In this document: positions 1 through 7,624 of the stretch, in pieces
Numbering within the stretch: position 1 is the first letter of the stretch
How the letters are laid out: each line of letters starts with the position of its first letter
Assembly (NCBI GenBank): GCA_900155495.1
Contig: FTLJ01000766.1
Coordinates: 1 to 14,979, forward strand
Length of the DNA stretch: 14,979 bases
Reading direction: 5' to 3'
Source of the DNA: Porogramme epimiltina
Lineage: Eukaryota > Basidiomycota > Agaricomycetes > Polyporales > Polyporaceae
The notes under the pieces: model-generated
The model's database searches: none
Told to the model about the DNA's origin: nothing
What the model saw: only the letters and a program-made list of their open reading frames with translations
Program-made: the position numbers and the translations under genes

Positions 1-152
1 TTGCGTGCAGGCCTGCGACGGAGAAATGCCGGGCACGGGGGCCTAGCCGTTCCCAAGCTAGACGTATCACGTCTATGGTGATCCTCTGCGTCACGGAGAG
101 TGCGGTCAATCCTCCTAGACATTTCGTTGTCCCTGCGCCACACATCGTCCAT
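1..152 (-). CDS. Partial charged ORF running off the left edge
   Basis: On the minus strand an ATG at 152-150 opens a frame that stays open to the window edge (about 50 codons). It begins MDDVWRRDNEMSRRIDRTL and is rich in Arg, Asp and Glu, with alternating charge typical of a helical segment. No family is recognised. A TGA lies a few codons upstream in the same frame, so the ATG is either a true start or the segment is an exon whose acceptor I cannot place; simple splicing from the gene at 347-1490 does not give a consistent phase. The segment is short and could be chance. Confidence 0.25.
   Translation of the reverse strand, partial: MDDVWRRDNEMSRRIDRTLRDAEDHHRRDTSSLGTARPPCPAFLRRRPAR
59..75. 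repeat. Short inverted repeat
   Basis: TAGACGT and ACGTCTA are perfect 7-bp arms around a 3-nt ATC loop. It lies within the charged minus-strand ORF and may be incidental. Confidence 0.4.
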
Positions 153-346
153 CGACGGTAGTCACTGATCAAGGGGAGGCGTGCTAGGCAACTGCGGCGA
201 TTGGCGACCCGAGGACAATGTTGTGGTGCGACGGGTGAGAGCGAGGTCTTCGTTAAGGGCAGAAGTGCGAGATTGCGCAGACACTGAAGACGATGGCGAA
301 GAAGTTGAACCTCAACTGGAAACATTAGTGAGACAGTCGAATATAC

Positions 347-1490
347 CTATACCAGACGAGTCAATTTCAATCTAAGAACACTCTCGCGACAAGGATTCAC
401 ACCTGGACGTGGTCTGGTCTGCCTGAGCAGGTCATAACGACCAGGAATAAGGCCGCTTGGGGAGGAGCGCATTCGTTCCGCAAAAGGTGCCGAAGTTTGT
501 TCGAAGCGGGCATCGCGGGGGGCCACATTTCCGTAGGGATCGTGGTACGCCGGAGACAGCTCCCAGTCTTCTACCATCATGGATGATGGGGAAGCTGGAC
601 TGAAGAACCCACTAAATCCGCCGACAGGTGGTATGTCCGCAAATGAGAGACCCGTTGGCTGTGGCGGCACGGGTTGACTGTGCTGCTCAGGGGAATAGCG
701 CGCCGCGGTCAAGGCTTGACCATCGTGGGTAATGGTATCTTCAAAACCAAAGGCAGCGAGAAATGGTGAGCGCGGGGGTGCAGCGAGAGATAGTACGACG
801 GGTACGGACCGGCAGTGGATGATTGCGCACGAGGTCCCCACGATTGGGGCCTTGTGGCAAGGGCCGAAGGTCGGCTTGAGGGGAGTGGCGGAGTGCAGCC
901 ATCTCACGGTCGAATGCACCGGCCCGCTCCATGGACATGCGGAACTCGACATCGCCATTGTGGGAGGCCTGGTGAGATATAGGAGGCAGAGAGGGGGAGG
1001 GTATTGGGGGTGCTTGAGGGACAAAGGGCAAGGCGGTTGGAGCGGGGGGTTCTGGGAGGGGATCGCGGTCGAAAGAAATCACCGTCGCCCCGCACGCGCA
1101 CCGGGCTGCACCAGCTGCAGGCGGAGGCGGCGACGACGCGATCACTGAGCGCGGGTGGCCGCTCAACAGACGGCGACCGTCGTGTGTGTGTTGGGAGTCA
1201 TTGCGCCCGCAGCGGGGCCATCTTGAGCCCGACGCAAACGAGGTATTCGAGGGCTTGTTGGTGTAGTGGCCGGGGGCGACCAAAGTGACGAGGAAGGCGG
1301 GGACGACGAGGGCAGCAGAGTCGGATATGGGAAACGGTGCAGCGACGACGAGAGCAGCGAGGGCAGCAAGGGCAGCGAGGGCAGCGAGGGATGAGGAAGA
1401 CGAGGAGGGCGAGGCTACCGAGTGCGAAGGAGAGCAAGTAGACGCTGGAACCTGCGCCGGCGCTTCCGGCGCTGGCGCTGCCACGTCCAT
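347..1490 (-). CDS. Hypothetical protein with alanine/leucine repeat, two exons
   Basis: No family is recognised. The proposed model starts at the ATG at 1490, runs to 806, skips a 67-nt intron (805-739, donor GTACCC, CTCAC branch-like site, acceptor TTGAAG) and continues 738-347, giving about 358 residues. The two open frames join in the correct phase at this intron, which is the main support. The N-terminal part has an Ala-Leu-Ala run encoded by a 9-bp tandem repeat and then a hydrophobic stretch (PAFLVTLVA) that could be a membrane segment. The C-terminal part is low-complexity, rich in Pro, Ser and Gly, and includes GFSGFFSPASPSSMMVEDW. An overlapping frame (start near 1608) contains an alternative membrane-like segment, VYLLSFALGSLALLVFLIP, after a Gly/Ser stretch. 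The true N-terminus may therefore lie in that frame, with a frame change inside the repeat. A donor-like GTGTGA at 402 suggests the 3' end could also be spliced. It may itself be decayed. Confidence 0.45.
739..805 (-). other. Predicted intron of hypothetical gene
   Basis: The minus strand has a GTACCC donor at 805 and an acceptor ending TTTTGAAG at 739, 67 nt, with GCTCACC as a possible branch site. Exon 1 ends one base into a codon and exon 2 supplies the other two, so the frame is kept. Confidence 0.45.
1352..1387. repeat. 9-bp tandem repeat, four units
   Basis: Four units of GGGCAGCGA-type sequence (the first reads GAGCAGCGA, the second ends CAA). On the minus strand each unit encodes Leu-Ala-Ala. 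The 9-bp period preserves reading frame, so copy number can vary without a frameshift in the hypothetical protein. Confidence 0.8.
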
Positions 1491-2782
1491 GCTCGCATCT
1501 TCGTCTTCGCCGCCTAGACCACCTCCCCGTGCCGTCCCTGCTCTCCTCGCTCCTCAATATTTTGTTCGCCCGCCAGCATTGTTCCGTCCCCTTCCACTCC
1601 TTCAGCACGACCGACCCACTCTAGACGTCCGAGTACGTTGGGACAGGGTGTATCGTTCAAGGATAGACAGGAGCACTGACCCCGACGGGTGCCACAAACC
1701 TGGTGCGTTGTCCCTCCTCATGCACCGCCCTGAACGATCTCACGCGCCCCAGGCTCATCGATGACCTTCGCGTTCACCGACGATGCCCCCGCACCTACAC
1801 CGTCCTCCCCCGTGGCCGTTCCAACGATCAAGCCCGACGGGATCAAGACCTTCGGCTCCGTACCTGTGAATACCAACGGCAAGGTCCATTCCCGATGACC
1901 TCCTTTTCGACAGGGACACCGCCATCTGCCGCAGTGACGTCCGTCGCTTCTGGCTCTTCTTCCGTCGCTCCCTCTCCCTCAACGGCCTCGACATCCGCAA
2001 CTCCTTCCACCATCAAGCCTCCGGCCAAGTTTGACATCAAAAGTTTCTTCCGAACCCAGGGCGCTGAAGCCCCGTCCACCTCCGCTACGACGCCCGCTCG
2101 CCCTCTACCCGCCTTACCCACTTACAACCAGCCCGCCCGGTCAGCACCCGCATCTACCACCGCCGTCGCAGACGCGACCCTAGTATAGCGGCTTCCGGCT
2201 GCGGCGGAACGGCCCGCCAGGGTTTAGTCTGAGGTTGCCCCGGTCGCCCAGTTTCCCGCGTCAAATCTCTAGTGGCAGCGTGAACGGGCGGCGTCCTACC
2301 CCCGGCGGACCACCTTCAACCGGCCTGTCCCCTGCCATGTCAAGTCCCCGTTAGGGCCAACCGCGTCTCGATGGACAGTCTCAGCAAGTCCCTCACGGAG
2401 CGCCTGGCCCCAAGTTCCCGTGCCGCAGCCATGGGGTTACTACGTGAGTATCAAGTCTACCATTGCCTTCTAAGCTCATATATGCGACGGACGGTTGGAG
2501 AATGAGGACGCGAAGAACGATGCGCTCGCGGCCGGAGGGCAAGCGTCGCCCCGGGCGCTTGAACCTCTCGTCCCCGAAGAACCGCTCCGTACCTGCCCCG
2601 TTGCCATCCGCGCTGGCTACGACGCGCATCGGCGAAGACATTAGAAGCACCCAGTATCCGGAGGGTCTCAAGAGCCCCAAGCCGGAGCTAAACGTCAACG
2701 CGAAGCAGGGCAAGTTATGGTACGTCTCCGCGTCTCTGTGCGTTTCTGTTTGCCAGCAAATCTAACGCGATCACACGCTCTT

Positions 2783-2806
2783 TACGGCCGTGAATTCTTC
2801 TTTCCA
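2783..2806 (+). other. Degraded eIF4E-binding motif in the eIF4G relic
   Basis: The canonical site is Tyr-x4-Leu-hydrophobic, YDREFLL in many eIF4G proteins. Here the frame reads YGREFFF: the Tyr is kept, but the required Leu is Phe and the Asp is Gly. It is preceded by a donor (GTACGT at about 2719) and a branch-like TCTAAC at 2761, but the expected AG acceptor just before the Tyr codon is missing (TTTACG). Confidence 0.7.
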
Positions 2807-3023
2807 TCTAGCAGCAGGGAGGAACCCAACTCCCTCCCTCGTTCGGACGTGGTCGGCCTCGAGCCGAACGACCAGAACTTCCCAGGGACTCGCTCACGCG
2901 GGTGGCGCTCATCATCCACCATGCGTCGCGCGGAACGTGCGGCGCGCCGTGTGTGCAGGCCCGTCGATGCACTGTGCGAGGTTGTCTGGTGCACGCGTCG
3001 TCCGTCACCTCGGTGTCTGGGAG

Positions 3024-3081
3024 GTACGTCATAACGTATGCGCCGTCATGCCATGTTAGTGCTAACTTGGTGCTTACGCAG
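3024..3081 (+). other. Intron-like element at the end of the eIF4G relic
   Basis: GTACGTC donor, GTGCTAAC branch-like site about 20 nt before the acceptor, and TTACGCAG acceptor, 58 nt in all. This is a well-preserved fungal intron layout in otherwise eroded sequence, and suggests the relic of the gene continues past 3081. Confidence 0.5.
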
Positions 3082-3175
3082 ATTCGTGTCGGCTTGCGGC
3101 CACGGTGTATCAAACTTCACGACCAACACGATATCGTCCACAGCCCAAGCACCAAAAGCACGACAGGGCTCTAGG

Positions 3176-3785
3176 ATAGGTGCGTCATTTCGCCTTAGAT
3201 CCTGCGAGTGATTTATCACCTTCCCAGATCACCGTGTATGGCCTCCGGTAGTAGTATTGTTTGTAATGTAGTAGGTAGTTCTAATAATAAGTGCATTGAC
3301 TTCCGCTTTTGGATGTTTTTCGTCGCCGGTGGCAGCAACTGCATAAGGTATACAATTGGCACCCGATTTGATCCGTTTGGCTAGCTTTGAGAAGTATACG
3401 ACAGGCCAAAGCGCACCCAAACCTGATCCCAGAGAGCTTTAAAGAGCTTTGAAGCTAGGGCTAGACACCCGACCTTGGTTTGACAACTCTCCCAAAGTAG
3501 TTTGGCAGGTTTGGGAACTTTGCACAATTTGATAGTTTGGGATCTTTAAAGCGCTTATAATCGATCAAAAGCAGTGTAAAGCCGCCCAAACTCAGATGGG
3601 TTTTTCCTGATGATAGAATTTACCACTCATCAACGTTGCAGAGATCACCGTTCGACCGTTATGTAGAATGGAAATCGAAATTCGAAGACATTGCAGAAGA
3701 CATGTTTACTTGGGAAGACACAGAGAATCCGCTAGAGTCTAGATACTAGCTGCCTACGCGAGGATGCAAAGTACCGACGCCCCGA
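3176..3785. other. Gene-free spacer with TTTGGG/CCCAAA motifs
   Basis: No convincing coding frame. The sequence is richer in A and T than its surroundings. Between about 3410 and 3600 it holds repeated GTTTGGG or CCCAAAC motifs on both strands, two TTTAAAG octamer-type palindromes (near 3437 and 3546), a 10-bp tandem pair (AGAGCTTTAA, AGAGCTTTGA) near 3431-3450 and a CCAAA/TTTGG dyad near 3494. It could be the eroded end of a transposable element next to the KDZ fragment. Confidence 0.4.
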
Positions 3786-4373
3786 GTGCTGAAGCAGCAC
3801 CGGTCCTGGTTGCGAGTTGGAATGCACTACGACGTCATGTGTATCTATATTCGCAACCTAATCAAACGCCTCAAGAAACACTTTCCAGGTGCCGTCCCCA
3901 TCGCCGAGAGGATTCTGTGCTGTTTACCCGCTTTTCACGCATATGGTCATCGCGAGCTATGCCAGGTCGTGTACGCCATTCGGTATGCGACGGGCTTTGG
4001 CCTACAGTATGGCGAAGGCGTTGAACATCCATGGCGCAAGCTCAATCTAGCGGGACCACCCACCAGTGAGATGACGGCTGGACACCGTCAGGACAAACTC
4101 ACGGCGTCCATGAACTTTTGGAACTTGGAGAAGCGTGGTAGAGAAGGTGCGTCACAAATATATCATCTGTGACAATGTCCTGATATTTCCCTAGCGAACT
4201 ACATTGCAAACCAAGTTGAAATCAATACACCTTTGCAATACGAGGCCACCGACGACCTCGCGGCAAGAATTGCTTCGGCAGGTCCCCAACTCGTTCTTCA
4301 GTGGGTCCGCAAGGGCGTTCTGCTCGACGCTCCAACCTCGCTGAACTGGAATGAGAAAGAGCGCGCGCCCTGA
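3786..4373 (+). pseudogene. KDZ-type transposase fragment (5'-truncated)
   Basis: KDZ (Kyakuja-Dileera-Zisupton) transposases are DNA-transposon enzymes abundant in basidiomycetes. The frame from 3786 carries the family's ordered signatures: HYDVMCIYIRN, then PAFHAYGHRELCQ, then GFGLQYGEGVEHPWRKLN, then EMTAGHRQDKLTASMNFWN. A 48-nt intron (4147-4194) joins in phase to a second exon continuing ANYIANQVEIN and ending LNWNEKERAP with TGA at 4371-4373. The normal protein is several hundred residues longer on the N-terminal side and extends beyond this C-terminus, so only an internal to C-terminal piece is present and there is no credible ATG (the open frame begins at GTG). The 3' end abuts the USO1 relic on the opposite strand within a GCGCGCGCC stretch. 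The fragment is unlikely to be active. Confidence 0.8.
4147..4194 (+). other. Intron in KDZ fragment
   Basis: GTGCGTC donor, CTGATAT branch-like site and TTTCCCTAG acceptor. Splicing is in phase (GAA G|CG AAC) and extends the transposase frame by about 60 codons, avoiding the stop at 4170-4172. Confidence 0.7.
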
Positions 4374-6233
4374 AATGACCCTTGGGGTACGATGGATCGT
4401 GTGAGGATCTTGGCTCGTGGGGAGTATCAGAGGAGATGGGCGAAGAGGGTAGCAAAGTGGGTTGACGTGACAGAGGGGTGAAACGGGGACAGTAGTGAAG
4501 GCGTATAGCAGAGGCGTCACAGGCGCCCGGGAGCCCGGAACAAATATGAGGATGGTAGGTGGATGGGAAGAAAGAGAACATACCTGGTTGTGAGACCATG
4601 GCTTGGAAGATCGCCTCGGATATCTCTTCTTTCTGTACGAAGTTCTGTAGTCGCGTCAGTCAAGGGACAATCGCGTCTGGCGAATATGCTAGTACGAACC
4701 TGGAATATTCCTAGCGCTGCGGCTCGGAGCTCCATCCCGTCCTTCGTTCTCCTCTCTCTGTCGATGATGCTATTGTACTGTCCATGTAGGATGAGCTCTA
4801 CCAGAGCGTCGAGAGCAAATGATGGTTCCAGACGATCCCATTCTTCCCCGTTAGTGTCCGGCACTGGCATGTGCGGGATGACAACCATCTCCGCAAGCGG
4901 TAGCGCGGAAAGACTTGATGGTACAAGATGTAATGCCTACATCGCGTGGTCAGGTTAGCGTAGCAATCCTAAGCACGATTCCACCAACCTGAGTCTTGAC
5001 ACTTGTAGGGGCATTAGACAAAAGACCGAGCTCTGTGAGACAGCGTACGCATGCAACAGAGAGTCCTTCTGGAGGCTGCGAGGTGCGTTGTTAGGAACGG
5101 AAAGATCTACATTGGGCTCGAAGACTCACACCTGCATGTCGCGCGAGGAGCCCAATGATTCCGACAACAAGCCAGATATTTGAGCGTCTCTGGGGCGCTT
5201 CCCATAAGTTGGAATGCAAGCTGTTGTGGTGCTGGCGCGTTGAAGGGCAACGGCGGCAGGAATCCGACGAGTGAAAGTAGAACAGGTGGAAGAGAAGACC
5301 CGCGGAAGTAGCTTTAAGGGAGAGGTTACCGTAAAACCCCGCGCCACAGAGATAAGAGCTCATTAGGGCGGGCCACAGAGATAAGAGCTCGCTAGGGCGG
5401 ATGCATAGCGCATGACATGACGACAGATCGTACTTGGTTGGGTCGATTAAAACGGAGTAGACCGTCTATACAGGTTAGTGCATCTTGCAATACGACGCCT
5501 CCCTCAACGCCCTGTTCATTTACAATAATGTTGAACAGCTTCTCGAATGCGCCTTCAAACGCCAGAATCCTTTGTATCTCGGGGTTTTGAGAGACCAAAG
5601 ACTGGATAGTGAATATTGCCTCTACGGGACGAACGAGGTGTTAGCTATCATTTGGCTGCAGGGGTTGTCATGCGTACCAATACGAATAATCTCCCGTTTA
5701 TCCTCCAGCAGCGCAACCAAACCCGTGACTCCCACGGGTGCCTTCAAGAGATGCGCTTGAATTCCGTGCCTCCGGTTGTGCACTTGAAAGCGCATCGAGG
5801 AATTGCAATGTCGAGTAACGCAGATAGAACTAGTGGTCGACCATAAGTGTGAAAAGCTTGTGTGCGACCTTCTCGTCCACGAGAACGGAGTCAGCGTGTG
5901 CAGACCCTAGCTCGCGAGCTGGCGCAGGGCCATTCTCATTGACCTCGCAGAGGATGATCAAAGTCTTCAGCACGGCCCTGCCAATCTCGGCGTCCACCTC
6001 CGCGTTGTTTTGAAGGACATCTACGACGTGACGGTGCGCTCTCCGACGTCTGCCTTGCAGTCTCTGATGAGGCCTTTCAGTGCGAGAACGGATGCCCGTC
6101 GGTCGGCAAGAAGGGTAGATGGAGAGAGGCGGTCGGCGAGGCGGGAGATGGTATCGGCAGCAGACTGCGGTTGCCCAGTTGGCCCACAGAGCGCGAAAGT
6201 TGAGGGCAGCAAAGTTGATATAGCACGTGACAT
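4373..6233 (-). pseudogene. Decayed USO1/p115 vesicle-tether head domain
   Basis: USO1 (mammalian p115) tethers ER-derived COPII vesicles at the Golgi; its armadillo-like globular head precedes a long coiled-coil tail. Reading 6233 to 4373, the conserved fungal head appears in order: GPTGQPQSAADTISRLADRL, STLLADRRASVLALKGL, DVLQNNAEVDAEIGRAVL, KVAHKLFTL, LKAPVGVTGLVALLEDKRE, SQNPEIQRILAFEGAFEKLF, IWLVVGIIGLL, PMPVP-type HMPVPDTNGEEWDRLEP, FALDALVELILHGQYNSI, NFVQKEEISEAIFQAM, and a decayed block near 4390-4460. Introns remain at 5677-5622, 5131-5076, 4988-4937 and 4699-4645, all phase-consistent. Lesions are a frameshift near 6030, TAG at 5832-5830, a frameshift near 5785, a scrambled exon about 5360-5140, a lost acceptor near 4535, a frameshift near 4460 and TGA at 4429-4427 where Arg is expected. 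The rest of the head and the coiled coil are missing. Exons from 5075 to 4584 are intact, so decay is recent or uneven. Confidence 0.9.
5343..5400. repeat. 29-bp tandem duplication in the USO1 relic
   Basis: Two adjacent 29-bp units (5343-5371 and 5372-5400) starting GCCACAGAGATAAGAGCTC and differing at 2 positions. It sits at the intron-exon boundary of USO1, so each copy carries a CTA(G/A) acceptor-like trinucleotide on the minus strand, and it probably disrupts splicing. Confidence 0.9.
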
Positions 6234-6276
6234 GATAGATTGTATACAACATTGATTAAGCGTCGCCTAGTTATCG

Positions 6277-6292
6277 GCGATCGCGCGATCGC
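6277..6292. repeat. 16-bp perfect palindrome made of two GCGATCGC octamers
   Basis: GCGATCGCGCGATCGC is self-complementary, and each half is itself a palindrome. It lies about 45 bp upstream of the recognisable USO1 start, in what would be the USO1 promoter. Confidence 0.85.
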
Positions 6293-6414
6293 TACTTACT
6301 CGCCTTTCGTATTTTGCCCTCTCCCACCTCTCGGATATTGGCCCTCAACTCGAAGCCTGCAGTGGGTAGGAGCCCGAGAGTATGTACATAGTTTCCATTT
6401 GCACTTCCTGGGAT

Positions 6415-6567
6415 CGGCATATGCCGGGAGAAGGGCAGCGTGTGAGCAGGTAGGTGGGTAGGTCAGCACTGGCAAATGCCAGGAGAAGGGTAGCACGTGA
6501 GGGATTTTTCGACTTTCTGAAGGTCAGTAGGTGAGTCGGCATTTGCCGGGAGAAGGCCAGCGCGCGT
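6415..6567. repeat. Three-copy array with palindromic GGCATATGCC cores
   Basis: Copies at 6415-6446, 6470-6501 and 6536-6567 share the core GGCAnnTGCC(A/G)GGAGAAGG(G/C)(C/T)AGC followed by (G/A)(T/C)G(T/C)G-type sequence. The first core, CGGCATATGCCG, is a perfect 12-bp palindrome; the others are near-palindromes (GGCAAATGCC, CGGCATTTGCCG). Copies are spaced 55 and 66 bp apart, and the linkers share GTAGGTG and GGTCAG words. Confidence 0.8.
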
Positions 6568-6681
6568 TACGCATTTAAGTTGGAACATAAAGACCAATTA
6601 GAGAATCGGAATTTCTTCGTAAACTCATCAATCGTAAACGTTAGCTGTGCGCGAAGCCGAATTTGATGGTGTTTCAAGTAC

Positions 6682-7624
6682 TCACTGGGACGTCGTGCTG
6701 CTAGAGAGTTCATTCTCAAGCGGGAACGCTGTATGCACGTTTGGAACGGTGGCATAAGACTCTAGTTCCAATATAGACGCGAAATCTCGGAACGTAGGGA
6801 GGTTAACAACCTTGTTTAGTTCTCCGCCTGTATGAACTGGTCGCGTACCTATGTCGCAGCCAGGAGGGCTTCGTGGATCCGTATAACAGGTGGCAGAGAT
6901 TATGCTCGGGATGAGCTCGAAATCTTGATGGAAGCACGACGGATTGTATGTCCCTGTGCATGTTTCACTCACGAAAACGTTACTAACGTATGTGGCGATG
7001 TAGCCTTCGTGGTCCATTTTGGTATTGGGTTCGGTGGTCGCGGCCACGCTAGGTGAGCCAGTATCGCCAGACTGTCCCGGACGGATGAAACGTGCCCATT
7101 CGGTTTCTTCTTGGCCTAGGAGCGTGATCGTTGACGGGAACATACTATTAGCACATGCTAATGTAGATTCCTGGCCGTCGGAGGTGTCCGCCATGGCGGA
7201 GCGCCTTCGCACATCGTCCTTATTGCGGATGTGCCCTTCGTATGGGACGAAACGCGCGGATTTTCTTTCTTGTGGTAGAGGGTTTGAGAGGTAGGTGCAA
7301 AGCACCCCCCGCTTCAAGCAGGAGGAGCATGTCGGTTGAGTCATGCTGCACTACAGCGGGCATGGGTGTCAGGGCGGGGCAATGTATTGCAAGTTGACAA
7401 AAACGCACTTTTTTCCTTCGGCGTCGACAATCTATGCATGCCTCTCCACCAACGTTGACAGGGCGGACTTCGGGTGGACGAGAACAAAGGAAGGCGGAAG
7501 AGTCGCCTTGGCCAGATAGCTTCATCTCCTCGGACTCGTAGTGGAAGTATCGCGGGCCTAGAGGCTTGTGGTTGGGAACGAGTTCCCAATTTTCTTGAGA
7601 AGAGTCACAGGATTTTCGGGACAT
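6682..7624 (-). CDS. Zn2Cys6 zinc-cluster transcription factor, 3'-truncated
   Basis: A fungal-type binuclear zinc-cluster DNA-binding protein. Exon 1 (7624-7409, 72 codons from ATG) ends in ACIDCRRRRKK; a 58-nt intron (7408-7351) follows; exon 2 (7350-6682) starts CSMTQPTCSSCLKRGVLC. Joined in phase 0 this gives the exact spacing C-x2-C-x6-C-x6-C-x2-C-x6-C at residues 63, 66, 73, 80, 83 and 90, with the basic RRRRKK between the second and third Cys. The remaining ~200 residues are Ser/Thr/Pro-rich and unrecognised. Total 294 aa, against several hundred more for typical members, and no fungal-specific regulatory domain. The stop TGA lies inside CAGTGAGTAC, a near-ideal donor, so the real gene probably continued and was cut within that intron. 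An upstream ATG at 7710 (MSSTFKRGP) lies one base out of frame, and a GTG-initiated extension reaches 7684; either could be the original start before a frameshift. It is transcribed away from the methyltransferase gene. Confidence 0.75.
7187..7200. repeat. 14-bp perfect palindrome
   Basis: TCCGCCATGGCGGA is self-complementary. It lies inside exon 2 of the zinc-cluster gene (Ser-Ala-Met-Ala-Asp codons), so it may only reflect coding sequence. A second imperfect dyad, TTAGCA and TGCTAA with a 2-nt centre, lies nearby at 7148-7161. Confidence 0.6.
7351..7408 (-). other. Intron splitting the zinc-cluster motif
   Basis: Donor GTGCGT at 7408, acceptor CCGCTGTAG ending at 7351, 58 nt. Without removal the frame loses Cys3 to Cys6; with removal the six-Cys motif is perfect, which fixes the boundaries. 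Confidence 0.9.

Larger units (their letters stand above)
1554..3175 (+). pseudogene. Decayed eIF4G N-terminal half (translation initiation scaffold)
   Basis: eIF4G bridges eIF4E, eIF4A and poly(A)-binding protein in cap-dependent translation. Successive conserved blocks of the fungal N-terminal region appear in order but in changing frames: THSRRPSTLGQGVSFKD (1614-1664), DGIKTFGSVPVNTNGK (1836-1883), PPAKFDIKSFF (near 2020-2052), VPQPWGYY ending at a GTGAGT donor (2444), YPEGLKSPKPELNVNAKQGK (about 2653-2712), and the degraded eIF4E-binding site with VGLEPNDQNFP (2783-2884). Disabling lesions are TGA at 1677-1679, TGA at 1896-1898, TAG at 2186-2188, a further TAG near 2352, several frame changes, and loss of a usable acceptor before the eIF4E-binding exon. 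A well-formed intron-like element (3024-3081) follows, so the distal limit is uncertain. The MIF4G (eIF4A-binding) domain is absent. Retained introns exclude a retrocopy. The functional gene is presumably elsewhere in the genome. Confidence 0.85.
6234..6681. other. Spacer between USO1 relic and Zn2Cys6 gene
   Basis: No supported coding frame. It holds a 16-bp palindrome (6277-6292) and the three-copy GGCAnnTGCC repeat array (6415-6567). The remaining minus-strand sequence just below 6681 looks like the intron that follows the truncated zinc-cluster gene. Confidence 0.5.

Noticed and set aside
181..375. Plus-strand 64-codon frame with acidic stretch DTEDDGEEVEPQLETL
   Set aside because: It starts at GTG with no supporting exon or motif, and overlaps the 3' side of the minus-strand gene; kept only as a possibility.
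1285..1764. Plus-strand 159-codon frame
   Set aside because: Its Ala/Arg-rich part is the reverse of the minus-strand 9-bp repeat, and the eIF4G block at 1614-1664 lies in a different frame.
2393..2713. Minus-strand 106-codon frame
   Set aside because: Reverse reading of the eIF4G relic; the plus strand carries the conserved PEGLKSPKPELNVNAK block.
4222..4599. Minus-strand 125-codon frame beginning MVSQPGMFSF
   Set aside because: It begins inside a USO1 exon (MVSQP) and then reads through the retained intron; it is part of the USO1 relic, not a separate gene.
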